Shown here: piece by piece, positions 1-7,026 of the stretch | How positions within the stretch are numbered: the stretch's first letter is position 1 | Layout: each line of letters opens with the position of its first letter | Origin: an uncultured Lachnospiraceae bacterium | GTDB lineage: Bacteria > Bacillota > Clostridia > Lachnospirales > Lachnospiraceae | Assembly (NCBI GenBank): GCA_900554205.1 | Contig: USGM01000102.1 | Span: forward strand, 1 to 12,640 | Length of the DNA: 12,640 nucleotides | Direction of reading: 5' to 3' | Notes under the pieces: model-generated | Databases searched by the model: none | What the model was told of the DNA's origin: nothing | The model's input: only the letters and a program-made list of their open reading frames with translations | Position numbers and translations under genes: made by a program

Positions 1-659
1 TTTACCGAAAAGCCGCGCTCCAAAAATTCCTTGGCGCGGTCAAGCCTGTATTTCATAAGGTATGCGCCGGGCGACGTGGCGCATACCCTTACAAAGCACC
101 TGTGCAGCGTGGCGCGGCTTATGCAGAGCGTATCGCACACCGTTGAAAGGTCGAAATCGGGCTTATAAAAATTATTTTCCATTAAGGACCGCGCAGAATC
201 GAAGCAATCGTTTTCGCCCGATCTTGCACGGTTTTCAAACAGATCGGCGTAAACGCCGAGTATTGCTAAGGCTGTGCCGTTTACGGTGTTTCTTTGCGCC
301 CCTAAGCTTATTCCGTTTATAACATTAAAAAGCGGCATAATTTTTTCTCGGCTTACCGCGCCGATTATACAGTTATCCCTTGCAAAAGCAATACGGTGAA
401 GCAGGGAAACATATTTTTCCCCGTCAAACTCTATCCATGTGTACTCCCACGGCTCTTTTTCATCGGGGTAATACGCGATATTATCAAACGGGTGTATTAA
501 AAAGCTTTCCCCTGCCGATAAGGCATAGCTTTTACTCCCGTTTATAAACGTTCCCTTACCTCTTATTATATAGTGCAGCACATAGCAGGTGCGTATTCCC
601 AGCCCCCATGAATGCAAATCGGCGCAATCCTGCCGCCCGTAATTGACCGTACCGGACAT
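1..659 (-). CDS. AraC-family transcriptional regulator, C-terminal end cut by the window
   Basis: The minus strand is open from an ATG at 659 to base 1 with no stop, giving 219 residues. The N-terminal half looks like an AraC-type cupin sensor domain: an HYIIRGKG stretch near residues 29-36, then SAGESFLIHPFD and WEYTWIEFDG. From about residue 160 a helix-turn-helix begins (LSTVCDTLCISRATLHRCF, then SPGAYLMKYRLDRAKEFL), which is the usual AraC DNA-binding domain, and the second HTH is cut off. A GGGAGG ribosome binding site lies about 9 bases before the ATG. The gene is divergent from the GH27 gene, an arrangement common for AraC regulators of sugar use, so control of that gene is likely but inferred. 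Codon use is unlike the neighbours: 11 of 15 Ile codons are ATA, against about one in the GH27 gene. Confidence 0.9.
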   Translation of the reverse strand, partial: MSGTVNYGRQDCADLHSWGLGIRTCYVLHYIIRGKGTFINGSKSYALSAGESFLIHPFDNIAYYPDEKEPWEYTWIEFDGEKYVSLLHRIAFARDNCIIGAVSREKIMPLFNVINGISLGAQRNTVNGTALAILGVYADLFENRARSGENDCFDSARSLMENNFYKPDFDLSTVCDTLCISRATLHRCFVRVCATSPGAYLMKYRLDRAKEFLERGFSV

Positions 660-692
660 AAAAAGCCTCCCGTGAAACAAAAATACATATTA

Positions 693-763
693 TTGCGATA
701 AAATACCATAGAAAATGATATCTTTACACCATATAATTAATTTACAGTATTTTATTACGGAGG
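693..763 (+). promoter_or_regulatory. Divergent promoter/operator region between araC-type gene and GH27 gene
   Basis: The 113-base gap is AT-rich. For the plus-strand gene, TTGCGA at 693-698 and TGATAT at 716-721 are 17 bases apart. A perfect TATAAT at 732-737 is another possible -10 but lacks a good -35. The ribosome binding site is GGAGG at 759-763, nine bases before the ATG at 773. An imperfect inverted pair, GATAAAATAC (697-706) and GTATTTTATT (747-756), matches in 9 of 10 positions with centres 50 bp apart and could be regulator half-sites. On the minus strand TTGACC with a TAAATT 17 bases on is a possible promoter for the regulator. All of these are read by eye. Confidence 0.4.
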
Positions 764-772
764 TCAAGAAAA

Positions 773-1903
773 ATGATTAAAAACACACCCCCTATGGGCT
801 GGAACTCATGGAACACCTTTGGGAGCAATATCAGCGAGCAGCTGATCATGGAAATGGCAGACACCATTGTCGAGAAGGGCTACAGGGAGGCTGGCTATGA
901 ATACGTCATTATTGACGACTGCTGGGCGCTGAAGGAGAGAGTGGAAGGAAAGCTGGTGGCAGATCCGGCACTGTTTCCGCACGGTATGAAATATCTTGCC
1001 GACTATGTTCATTCCAAGGGCTTGAAGTTCGGCATGTACTCCTGCGCGGGCTTTCTGACCTGCGCCGGTTATCCGAGCAGCTACGGCCACGAGTTCGAGG
1101 ACGCGAGACAGTTCGCGGAGTGGGGCGTGGACTATCTGAAATATGATTTCTGTAATTTCCCTGCGAGCGGAAATGCGAAAAATGCATATCTGACAATGTC
1201 CATGGCACTCCGGTGCAGCGGACGGGAGATCCTGTTTGCCGCCTGCAACTGGGGCGTTGAGAACCCTTCGGAATGGATGCGGTCGAGGGGAGCGCACAGC
1301 TACCGTTCCACCGGCGACATCTTCGATGTGCCCAAGAGCTATAAGGATATTTTCAAGAGCCAGACGGAGAATGTGGGCGGGAACGCGCCCGGCTGCTATA
1401 ATGATATGGATATGCTGATTGTCGGCATGCACGGCAAGGGAAATGTCGGTATGTCGGGCTGCAGTGATATGCAGTATCAGCAGCACTTCGCGCTGTGGGC
1501 ATTTATGGGCTCACCGCTCATCATCGGTTCCGATCTGCGCAGCCTTGACGATGCAAACCGCGAAACGCTGCTCTGCAAGGGGCTGATCGCTATTAATCAG
1601 GATGAGGAGTGCAGACCGGCGTTTGTCGTGGGACATAACGGAGAGATGACCTATGTACTTGCAAAGCTGTTGAGCGGCGGACGTATCGCGCTCGGATTCT
1701 TCAACCTCGATTCCGACAACGATTGGAACAATAACATCAGCCTTGCCTTCGATGATCTCGGCATCCACTCCGAGTCCGGGACAGCGCTGAAGCTGGCAGA
1801 TGCAATCACAGGGGAAGAACTGGGGACTTACCGTGACGGCTATCGCTGCAATGTGCCGGTGGACGGCTGCAAGGTTCTGATAGGAGAGCCGGTTCGTGGA
1901 TGA
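773..1903 (+). CDS. GH27 family alpha-galactosidase-type glycoside hydrolase
   Basis: This 376-residue protein matches glycoside hydrolase family 27, retaining enzymes that release terminal alpha-galactose (or alpha-GalNAc) from oligosaccharides, glycolipids or galactomannan. The family start PPMGWNSWNTFG is at residues 6-17, followed by YVIIDDCW (44-51). The nucleophile is D125 in YLKYDFCN. The acid/base is D182 in RSTGD, with R178 four residues before it as in family members. NDMDMLIVGM is the further conserved GH27 block, and a short C-terminal beta domain follows. The length is normal for a compact bacterial member. No signal peptide is visible, so it probably acts in the cytoplasm on imported oligosaccharides. 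Its stop overlaps the next start. Substrate choice within GH27 cannot be read from the sequence. Confidence 0.93.
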   Translation: MIKNTPPMGWNSWNTFGSNISEQLIMEMADTIVEKGYREAGYEYVIIDDCWALKERVEGKLVADPALFPHGMKYLADYVHSKGLKFGMYSCAGFLTCAGYPSSYGHEFEDARQFAEWGVDYLKYDFCNFPASGNAKNAYLTMSMALRCSGREILFAACNWGVENPSEWMRSRGAHSYRSTGDIFDVPKSYKDIFKSQTENVGGNAPGCYNDMDMLIVGMHGKGNVGMSGCSDMQYQQHFALWAFMGSPLIIGSDLRSLDDANRETLLCKGLIAINQDEECRPAFVVGHNGEMTYVLAKLLSGGRIALGFFNLDSDNDWNNNISLAFDDLGIHSESGTALKLADAITGEELGTYRDGYRCNVPVDGCKVLIGEPVRG

Positions 1904-2132
1904 GGGAGAACGGTGTAAGAGGTGCGGGAGAGTTCTGACGGCTGATGAAACCGGACTGCATAAGAAGCTCTTTAACCGTGCGGCGGACAGCTTTTTCTGC
2001 ATAGACTGCTGTGCGGCGTATTTCGGGGTGACGAGAGAGCTTCTGGAGGAAAAGATCCGTCAGTTTAAGGACATGGGCTGTACTCTGTTCGGGAGAACGG
2101 CAGAAGCGCCCGTACATGGAGATAAGGTATGA
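1896..2132 (+). CDS. Small zinc-ribbon-like hypothetical protein
   Basis: A 78-residue protein starts at a GTG that overlaps the end of the GH27 gene by 8 bases, with GGAG at 1883-1886 in place as ribosome binding site. It contains C7-x2-C10 (CKRC) and C35-x2-C38 (CIDC, followed by C39), a spacing typical of a small zinc ribbon. It ends with a helical segment (RELLEEKIRQFKDMGCTLF). Proteins of this pattern are common and uncharacterised in Lachnospiraceae, as far as I recall. Its stop overlaps the start of the next acyltransferase by 4 bases, so translational coupling is likely. The function is unknown; zinc binding is inferred from the cysteines only. Confidence 0.8.
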   Translation: MDEGERCKRCGRVLTADETGLHKKLFNRAADSFFCIDCCAAYFGVTRELLEEKIRQFKDMGCTLFGRTAEAPVHGDKV

Positions 2133-2857
2133 AGATAGTGCTTTGGATTTTACTTGCGATTTTGATTCTGATCGGGTTATACATACTGTTTCTGGGCATC
2201 TGTGCTCTTCTTGTCGATCCGAAGAAGGAATATGAGCATTTCAGCCCCTTCTATTTCAGGGTGCTGAACAGTGCAACGGCATGTTCGTTCGTGCTGGCAA
2301 GGCTTCGGATCAGCACCTCGGGCATGGAAAAGGTACCGTGGGATCAGCGCTTTCTGCTGGTGGGAAATCATATGTCGAACTTTGACCCGATCATCACATG
2401 GTATGTGTTCCGAAGGAACAATGTGGCATTCATCTCGAAGGTGCAGAATTTCAAGATCTTTATTTTCGGCAGGCTGATTCGCAGATGCGGCTTTATGGCG
2501 ATCGACCGGGAGAATGCGGGAGCGGCATACCAGACGATTACAAGGGCTGCCGATCTGCTGAAACAGGGAGAGGCATCCATAGGCATCTACCCGGAGGGCA
2601 CGCGGAACAGGACGCCGGAAAAGGGTCTTCTTCCCTTCCATAACGGCGTTTTCAAGATTGCGCAGATGGCGAAGGTGCCTATCGTTGTTGTCGCAATCAA
2701 GGGGACGGAAAACATTCACCGCAACTATCCCTTGCGCGGGACAAAGATTCAGGTAGATGTAGTCGATGTGATACCGGCGGAGGAAATTGCAGGGAAACGC
2801 ACCAGAGAGATCGGAGAGAGAGTTGCGGCGGCACTCAATGCCGATCTTCAAAGATAG
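2129..2857 (+). CDS. plsC: 1-acyl-sn-glycerol-3-phosphate acyltransferase (PlsC family)
   Basis: This 242-residue protein belongs to the PlsC/LPLAT acyltransferases, which add the second acyl chain to lysophosphatidate to make phosphatidate at the inner face of the membrane. A hydrophobic helix spans about residues 4-29. The catalytic HX4D motif is NHMSNFDP (H81, D86). The substrate-binding motif is PEGTR (155-159), and VPIVVVAIKGTENI is the usual later block. The start overlaps the stop of the zinc-ribbon gene (ATGA), and the lipid kinase follows after 32 bases. The gene symbol rests on family membership; the exact acceptor is not proved, and a second PlsC-like gene follows two genes later. 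Confidence 0.9.
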   Translation: MKIVLWILLAILILIGLYILFLGICALLVDPKKEYEHFSPFYFRVLNSATACSFVLARLRISTSGMEKVPWDQRFLLVGNHMSNFDPIITWYVFRRNNVAFISKVQNFKIFIFGRLIRRCGFMAIDRENAGAAYQTITRAADLLKQGEASIGIYPEGTRNRTPEKGLLPFHNGVFKIAQMAKVPIVVVAIKGTENIHRNYPLRGTKIQVDVVDVIPAEEIAGKRTREIGERVAAALNADLQR

Positions 2858-2889
2858 AACAGACAGCAAGGTACAAAGGAGAAGGGAAA

Positions 2890-3750
2890 ATGGCAGTTTA
2901 TCATGTTTTTTACAATCCGGTGGCGGGAGACGGCAACGGAGAGACAAAAGCAAGGGGGCTGGACAGCCTGTTGAAGGGAGAGCTTCACTTCTATGATCTC
3001 ATCAAGACGGAGAAAGTGGCTGAGCTGGTAAATGGACTGGCACCCTCGGATGCTATCGTTGTGGCGGGCGGGGACGGCACATTGAACCATTTTATTAACG
3101 AAGTGGACTGTGACAGCATACCCAACCCGATTTATTACTATGCGACGGGAACGGGAAATGATTTCCTGCGGGACATCGCGGGAGCGGATGAGAAGGGTGT
3201 GGTGGAGATCGGAAAGTATCTGAAGCATCTGCCACAGGTGGAGGTCAACGGAAAGAAGTATTTATTCCTGAACGGCGTGGGCTACGGCATCGACGGCTAT
3301 TGCTGCGAGGTCGGGGACAAGCTGCGCGAGACCTCGGACAAGCCGGTGAACTATGCCGGAATTGCAATCAAGGGACTTTTGTTCCACTATAAGCCGACAG
3401 CGGCGAAGGTAACTGTGGATGGAGTGGAGCATTCTTACAGAAAGGTGTGGATAGCGCCGACGATGCACGGCAGATTTTACGGCGGCGGCATGATACCCGC
3501 GCCGAGGCAGAGACGGGATAATGAAAAGGGAAGCGTGTCGGTGACGCTGTTCCACGACTCCGGCAAGCTGCACACGCTGGCGGTTTTCCCCAACATCTTC
3601 AAGGGAACCATCGAGAAGAGCAAGAAGATGATCGATGTGTTTGAGGGAAAGGACATCACGGTGGAATTCAGCGGACCCAGAGCACTCCAGATCGACGGAG
3701 AGACGATTCTGGGAGTGACGAAGTACCATGTGATCTGTGATCGGAAATGA
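2890..3750 (+). CDS. Diacylglycerol/lipid kinase family protein (DagK_cat, YegS/DgkB type)
   Basis: This 286-residue soluble protein has the ATP-binding fold of the diacylglycerol/sphingosine kinase family. YNPVAGDGNG (residues 8-17) is the N-terminal nucleotide-site start. VAGGDGTLNHFINEV contains the signature GGDGT at 60-64. GTGNDF at 87-92 matches the family block (usually LPxGTxNDFAR). A C-terminal beta-sandwich runs to the end, with a typical LQIDGE motif. It probably phosphorylates diacylglycerol or a related lipid at the membrane, returning it to phosphatidate, which fits its place between two acyltransferase genes. The ribosome binding site AAGGAG is just upstream. The lipid substrate is inferred, and other members of the family use different lipids. 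Confidence 0.9.
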   Translation: MAVYHVFYNPVAGDGNGETKARGLDSLLKGELHFYDLIKTEKVAELVNGLAPSDAIVVAGGDGTLNHFINEVDCDSIPNPIYYYATGTGNDFLRDIAGADEKGVVEIGKYLKHLPQVEVNGKKYLFLNGVGYGIDGYCCEVGDKLRETSDKPVNYAGIAIKGLLFHYKPTAAKVTVDGVEHSYRKVWIAPTMHGRFYGGGMIPAPRQRRDNEKGSVSVTLFHDSGKLHTLAVFPNIFKGTIEKSKKMIDVFEGKDITVEFSGPRALQIDGETILGVTKYHVICDRK

Positions 3751-3785
3751 AAGAACGCGGCGGAAGCCGTTTATGAGGGAAGAAA

Positions 3786-4553
3786 ATGAACTTGAGATTT
3801 GATCTGGTCGTTGCGAGCAGCCTGTTTTATGTTATATATGCTGTTCCCAAGGCCAACTATATGATAAAGCATCCGGAGAAATATTCCGAGCAGGAGCGAT
3901 TTGAATTTGGCTGTAAGATCATGAATTTCATGCGGAAGCGCAGCCGTACAAAGACCTATGTCTACGGCATGGAAAATCTTCCGGAGGATGAAAATTACAT
4001 CCTGTATGCCAACCATCAGGGAAAATATGATGCGCTGGGAATCCTGCTCGCTTTGGAGAAGCCTTGCGGAGTGCTCTGGGAGAAGCGTCAGGCGAAGCGC
4101 TTCATGAGCAGACAGGTGAGCGGGCTGATCGGTGCGGTGCCGATTGATCTGAATGACATGCGGGATAAGGCCGCGGCGATTACCGAAGTGACAAAGCAGG
4201 TCAGGGACGGCAGGAATATGTTGATTTTCCCGGAGGGCGGCTACAAGGACAACCACAACTGTCTTCAGGAATTTAACTCGGGCTGCTTTCATTGCAGTCT
4301 GCGCTCCAAGGCGACCATGGTGCCGGTTGTCCTCTATGATTCCTACAAGGCGATGAACAGCAACAGCTTAAGAAAGGTAACAACGGAGGTGCATTTCCTG
4401 CCGCCGATCCCGTACAGCGAGTATAACGGGCTGAAAAAGCCGGAGCTTGCGTCGTTGATTAAGGAGCGGGTGTCAGTCAAGCTGGAGGAGATCAGGGATC
4501 GCGCCCAGGCAGGAAAGCCCTGCGGGGAGCAGTTGGATAAGGTATTGGGTTAA
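3786..4553 (+). CDS. Second PlsC-like 1-acylglycerol-3-phosphate acyltransferase
   Basis: This 255-residue protein is another LPLAT-family acyltransferase, distinct from the one at 2129-2857. It has HX4D at H77-D82 (NHQGKYDALG) and PEGG at 149-152 in LIFPEGGYKD, where the family usually has PEGT. The N-terminal hydrophobic segment (about residues 6-20) is short, so membrane attachment is probably peripheral. A later block, TMVPVVLYDSYKAM, matches the family pattern. It follows the lipid kinase by 35 bases and its stop codon overlaps the AAGGAGG site of the broken GH43 gene. The changed PEGG suggests a different acyl acceptor from the first paralogue, but this is inference. Confidence 0.85.
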   Translation: MNLRFDLVVASSLFYVIYAVPKANYMIKHPEKYSEQERFEFGCKIMNFMRKRSRTKTYVYGMENLPEDENYILYANHQGKYDALGILLALEKPCGVLWEKRQAKRFMSRQVSGLIGAVPIDLNDMRDKAAAITEVTKQVRDGRNMLIFPEGGYKDNHNCLQEFNSGCFHCSLRSKATMVPVVLYDSYKAMNSNSLRKVTTEVHFLPPIPYSEYNGLKKPELASLIKERVSVKLEEIRDRAQAGKPCGEQLDKVLG

Positions 4554-4564
4554 GGAGGAGTCAG

Positions 4565-5265
4565 ATGCGTTATACAAATCCTGTTGTGAAGGGCTTCTAC
4601 CCGGACCCGAGCGTATGCAAGGCGAACGGGAAATATTATATGGTATGCAGTTCTTTTCAGTATTTTCCGGGAGTGCCGCTGTTCGAGAGCACTGACCTTG
4701 TAAACTGGAAGCAGATCGGACATGTGCTGACGAGAAAATCCCAGGTCATGCTGGGAATCCGGTGCTGACAAACCGAAACAAAGCGCCCTTTATTTTGCAG
4801 AGAATCGATCATGGGGATCTGGTCGAGGATTACGAGGGAAGCTGGCACATCTTCTGTCTGGGCTTACGGCAGAAGGATTTCCTGTTTGATCTGACGGTGG
4901 ATGTGACGACTGACTGTGGCGAGGCGGGCGTGACGGTCTACATGTGCGAGGAGGAGCATTACGAGGTCGCGCTGAGAGACAACGGGAATGGCATTGAGGC
5001 TGTTCTGCGGCTGAATATCGGAGGCATCAAGCATGTGCAGACGGTTCTGCCGGTCAGCGGGAACCGTGGAAGGCTGAGAATCGTTGCAGATAACCTTCAT
5101 TATCATTTCTACTTCGGAGAGGAAGCACTCGGCAGCGGACAGACAAAGTATCTGACGAGTGAGGTTTCCGGCGGCTTCACCGGCGTAATCGCCGCGCTGT
5201 ATGCCGTGGGAGAGAACACGGCGGTGTTTGAGAACTTCTCCCTCGAGTATAAGTCAGAAGCTTAA
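4565..5265 (+). pseudogene. GH43 beta-xylosidase-type gene, internally deleted and frameshifted
   Basis: The first fragment (4565-4768, 67 residues) is the clear N-terminus of a GH43 xylosidase/arabinosidase: NPVVKGFYPDPSVCKANGKYYMVCSSF, with the catalytic base Asp at residue 14, then STDLVNWKQIGHVL. At about 4750-4760 the text jumps and the frame changes to NPVLTNRNKAPF and HGDLVED, motifs normally far downstream in the catalytic domain. Near 4860-4875 it jumps again, from a WxxFLGxRP-like end of that domain straight to a C-terminal beta-sandwich (KDFLFDLTVDV, EAGVTVYMCEEEHYEVAL). The middle of the catalytic domain, with the general acid Glu, is absent. A strong AAGGAGG site at 4552-4558 shows that the ancestor was well translated. 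A misassembly is the other explanation. Confidence 0.85.
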
Positions 5266-5290
5266 GCTTCGGATAAAAGAGGCAGGACAG

Positions 5291-6187
5291 ATGCAGGAGA
5301 GCCGCTTATTTAAAATAGTATATTATCTCCTTGACAGGGGAACGGCGACCGCGCCTGAGCTTGCCGGGCGGTTCGAGGTGTCGGTGAGGACAATCTACCG
5401 GGATATTGATGCGCTGAGCGGGGCGGGGATTCCGATTTATGCCGAGAGCGGGCGGAATGGCGGCATCCGGCTGATGCCCGCCTTTACTCTGGACAGAACG
5501 ATTCTCTCCGGGCAGGAAAAGTCGGAGATCCTTTCTTCTCTGGAGGGGCTTGGCAGAATCAGCGGTATGTACCGTCAGGATACTATGGAGAAGCTGTCGG
5601 CACTGTTTGGCGTTGCAGCGTCGGACTGGCTGGAGGTCGATTTCTCCAGATGGGGAGACCTGCCGGGTGACAACCGGAAATTCGAGGAGCTGCGCGATGC
5701 TGTTATCCGGCACTGCTGCGTGAAAATGACATATGTCGGAACGGACGGCAGGAGCGGCGGGCGGATCATAGAACCGTTGAAGCTCCTCTATAAATCAAAG
5801 GACTGGTATCTGAAGGCATATTGCCGGACAAAACAGGGCTTCCGCCTCTTCAAGCTGAGCCGTATTCTGGAATGGGAGCTTTTACAGGAGGAATTTGCTC
5901 CGAAGCCTTATCCGGAGGCTACTGAGAGTATGCCGGAGTCGTGCGGCAGGGTCGTGCTCCGATTTCCCGAGGGAATGGCATATTGCGTCTATGATGAGTT
6001 TGATGCAAGCCAGATCTGGAAGGACGCAGATGGAAGCCTGACGGTAACAGCCACGATGCCGCAGGATGACTGGCTTGTCGGCTATCTCCTTTCCTTCGGA
6101 ACACAGGTCGAAATTCTCGAGCCGCGCAGTCTTGCGGAAATCGTCATGAAAACAGCAAAAGAAATTTATGAAAGGCACAAATCCTGA
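5291..6187 (+). CDS. WYL-domain transcriptional regulator (YafY/DeoR-like HTH)
   Basis: A 298-residue regulator. The frame is open upstream to 5201, but that part lies in the GH43 remnant; the ATG at 5291 has GAGG at 5279-5282 and begins with the conserved MQESRLFKIVYYLLDRG. The N-terminal winged HTH covers about residues 1-60 (APELAGRFEVSVRTIYRDIDAL, then NGGIRL). The WYL domain begins near residue 140 and has WYL at 172-174 (KDWYLKAYC), followed by FRLFKLSRI and a C-terminal WCX-like extension. WYL proteins are ligand-responsive DNA-binding regulators. Position directly after the GH43 remnant suggests a former link to that gene, or self-regulation; the target is unknown. Confidence 0.9.
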   Translation: MQESRLFKIVYYLLDRGTATAPELAGRFEVSVRTIYRDIDALSGAGIPIYAESGRNGGIRLMPAFTLDRTILSGQEKSEILSSLEGLGRISGMYRQDTMEKLSALFGVAASDWLEVDFSRWGDLPGDNRKFEELRDAVIRHCCVKMTYVGTDGRSGGRIIEPLKLLYKSKDWYLKAYCRTKQGFRLFKLSRILEWELLQEEFAPKPYPEATESMPESCGRVVLRFPEGMAYCVYDEFDASQIWKDADGSLTVTATMPQDDWLVGYLLSFGTQVEILEPRSLAEIVMKTAKEIYERHKS

Positions 6188-6209
6188 CAGAAGGTGTCAG
6201 GGTTTGTGC
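6175..6209 (+). terminator. Strong hairpin at the end of the WYL regulator
   Basis: Bases 6175-6189 (GCACAAATCCTGACA) pair with 6195-6209 over 15 base pairs with one G-U and a 5-base loop (6190-6194). The stop codon of the regulator is inside the left arm. Only a weak T tract follows (CTTTATGCTGTATT), so the efficiency of termination is uncertain, but the stem is long and exact. Confidence 0.7.
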
Positions 6210-6225
6210 TTTATGCTGTATTATA

Positions 6226-6343
6226 ACAGTTTAGCCATAGAACGACAGGAGCGGAGCGCCCGGATCATGAAATAAAAGGTGAGCCACAAAGCGGCGACGG
6301 CTGCGTAGCAGACGCTTTTATGAATGGGACGGGGCTAAACTGT
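6226..6343. repeat. 118-bp non-coding element with perfect 11-bp inverted ends
   Basis: The gap 6188-6372 has no gene. It holds an element that begins ACAGTTTAGCC (6226-6236) and ends GGCTAAACTGT (6333-6343), exact reverse complements. Inside, ATAAAAG (6272-6278) pairs with CTTTTAT (6315-6321), and CTGC/GCAG (6301-6304/6308-6311) can close a small hairpin, so the whole piece can fold as nested stems. It could be a MITE-like or palindromic intergenic repeat, or a small structured RNA. I do not recognise the family. It ends 29 bases before the ClbS-like gene. Confidence 0.6.
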
Positions 6344-6372
6344 AAATATCAAAATTCAGAGGAGAAATTAAT

Positions 6373-6912
6373 ATGGCAAGACCAACATCAAAGGCGGATT
6401 TGATCGCCGCAGCCGGGAGCGGCTATGAGAAATTGCAGGAACTGATCGCATCTATGACGGAGAAAGAGCTTCAGACGCCGTTTGTGTTCGGCGAGGAGAA
6501 GAAGGAGGCGCACTGGAAGCGGGACAAGAATCTGCGGGATGTGTTGATTCATCTTTACGAATGGCACCAGCTTCTTCTGGACTGGGTCTCATCAAACCTT
6601 CGCGGAGAGGACAAGCCGTTTATCCCCAAGCCGTATAACTGGAAGAACTATGGGCAGCTGAACCAGTTTTTCTGGGAGAAGCATCAGAACACATCGCTGG
6701 AGGGGGCAAAGGAGATGCTGAAGGAGTCCCACGAGGCTGTGCTGGCGCTGGCGGAACAGTTTACAAATGAAGAGCTTTTTACGCGCGGAATCTATGGCTG
6801 GACAGGCAACAACGCACTCGGCTCTTATTTTGTCTCAACGCTGTCAAGCCATTATGACTGGGCGATGAAGAAGTTAAAGGCGCACAGAAAGAATTGCAAG
6901 GAAGCGGAATAA
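6373..6912 (+). CDS. ClbS/DfsB family four-helix bundle protein (DUF1706)
   Basis: This 179-residue protein begins MARPTSKADLIAAAGSGYEKLQELIASM, the typical start of the ClbS/DfsB (DUF1706) family. Later family blocks are NLRDVLIHLYEWHQLLLDWV, the aromatic PKPYNWKNY, and the C-terminal GSYFVSTLSSHYDWAMKKLKAH. The family is a DinB-like four-helix bundle. ClbS of the colibactin cluster opens the cyclopropane of colibactin and protects the producer, but most members sit outside toxin clusters and have unknown roles. No polyketide or NRPS gene is in this window, so protection against such a genotoxin is only a possibility. Start chosen from AGAGGAG at 6358-6364. Confidence 0.88.
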   Translation: MARPTSKADLIAAAGSGYEKLQELIASMTEKELQTPFVFGEEKKEAHWKRDKNLRDVLIHLYEWHQLLLDWVSSNLRGEDKPFIPKPYNWKNYGQLNQFFWEKHQNTSLEGAKEMLKESHEAVLALAEQFTNEELFTRGIYGWTGNNALGSYFVSTLSSHYDWAMKKLKAHRKNCKEAE

Positions 6913-6915
6913 TTC

Positions 6916-6946
6916 ATGCATTTCACTGCCTGAAAATGTATTTCAC
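6916..6946 (+). repeat. Two 11-bp direct repeats 20 bp apart, before the hydrolase leader
   Basis: ATGCATTTCAC (6916-6926) and ATGTATTTCAC (6936-6946) differ at one base and are spaced 20 bp start to start, about two helical turns. Such spacing fits a regulator binding two sites on one face, for instance a LytTR-type protein, whose sites are usually imperfect direct repeats of about 9-10 bp separated by 10-13 bp. The link to the LytTR gene downstream is inferred. Confidence 0.4.
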
Positions 6947-7026
6947 ATAGGGAAGCATTGTTTTCGATTCGGAAAGCTGATAGATTCGCCTTATCAGGTT
7001 ACGAAAAGAAAGGATGCTTCCCTATG
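6946..7026 (+). promoter_or_regulatory. Nested inverted repeat that covers the start codon of the hydrolase gene
   Basis: CATAGGGAAGCAT (6946-6958) is the exact reverse complement of ATGCTTCCCTATG (7014-7026), and the last three bases are the ATG of the hydrolase gene. Between them TTTTCG (6961-6966) pairs with CGAAAA (7002-7007), and CTGATA (6977-6982) pairs with TATCAG (6992-6997). The ribosome binding site GAAAGGA (7008-7014) falls in the unpaired side of the loop next to the outer stem. If transcribed, this leader could hide the start codon and act as a translational switch. No known riboswitch class was recognised. Confidence 0.5.

Noticed and set aside
62..322. Plus-strand open frame of 86 residues
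   Set aside because: It lies opposite the clear AraC-family gene on the minus strand and has no family features.
806..1486. Minus-strand open frame of 226 residues
   Set aside because: It is antisense to the GH27 gene, whose catalytic motifs are all in the plus frame.
2177..2953. Minus-strand open frame of 258 residues
   Set aside because: It is antisense to the PlsC gene and runs into the lipid kinase; no recognisable motif.
4762..5265. Independent gene from the C-terminal GH43 fragment
   Set aside because: It begins in the middle of a GH43 motif (NPVLTNRNKAPF), has no ribosome binding site, and joins two separate parts of the family protein.
5201..5290. Upstream extension of the WYL regulator
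   Set aside because: The extra 30 residues overlap the GH43 remnant in another frame, lack homology to the family, and the ATG at 5291 has a good ribosome binding site.
6373..6912. Part of a colibactin-type biosynthetic cluster
   Set aside because: No polyketide synthase, NRPS or transporter gene is present in the window, and the family is widespread outside such clusters.
6958..7023. TTG start for the membrane hydrolase
   Set aside because: It lies in the leader hairpin with no ribosome binding site; the ATG at 7024 begins directly with a membrane helix.
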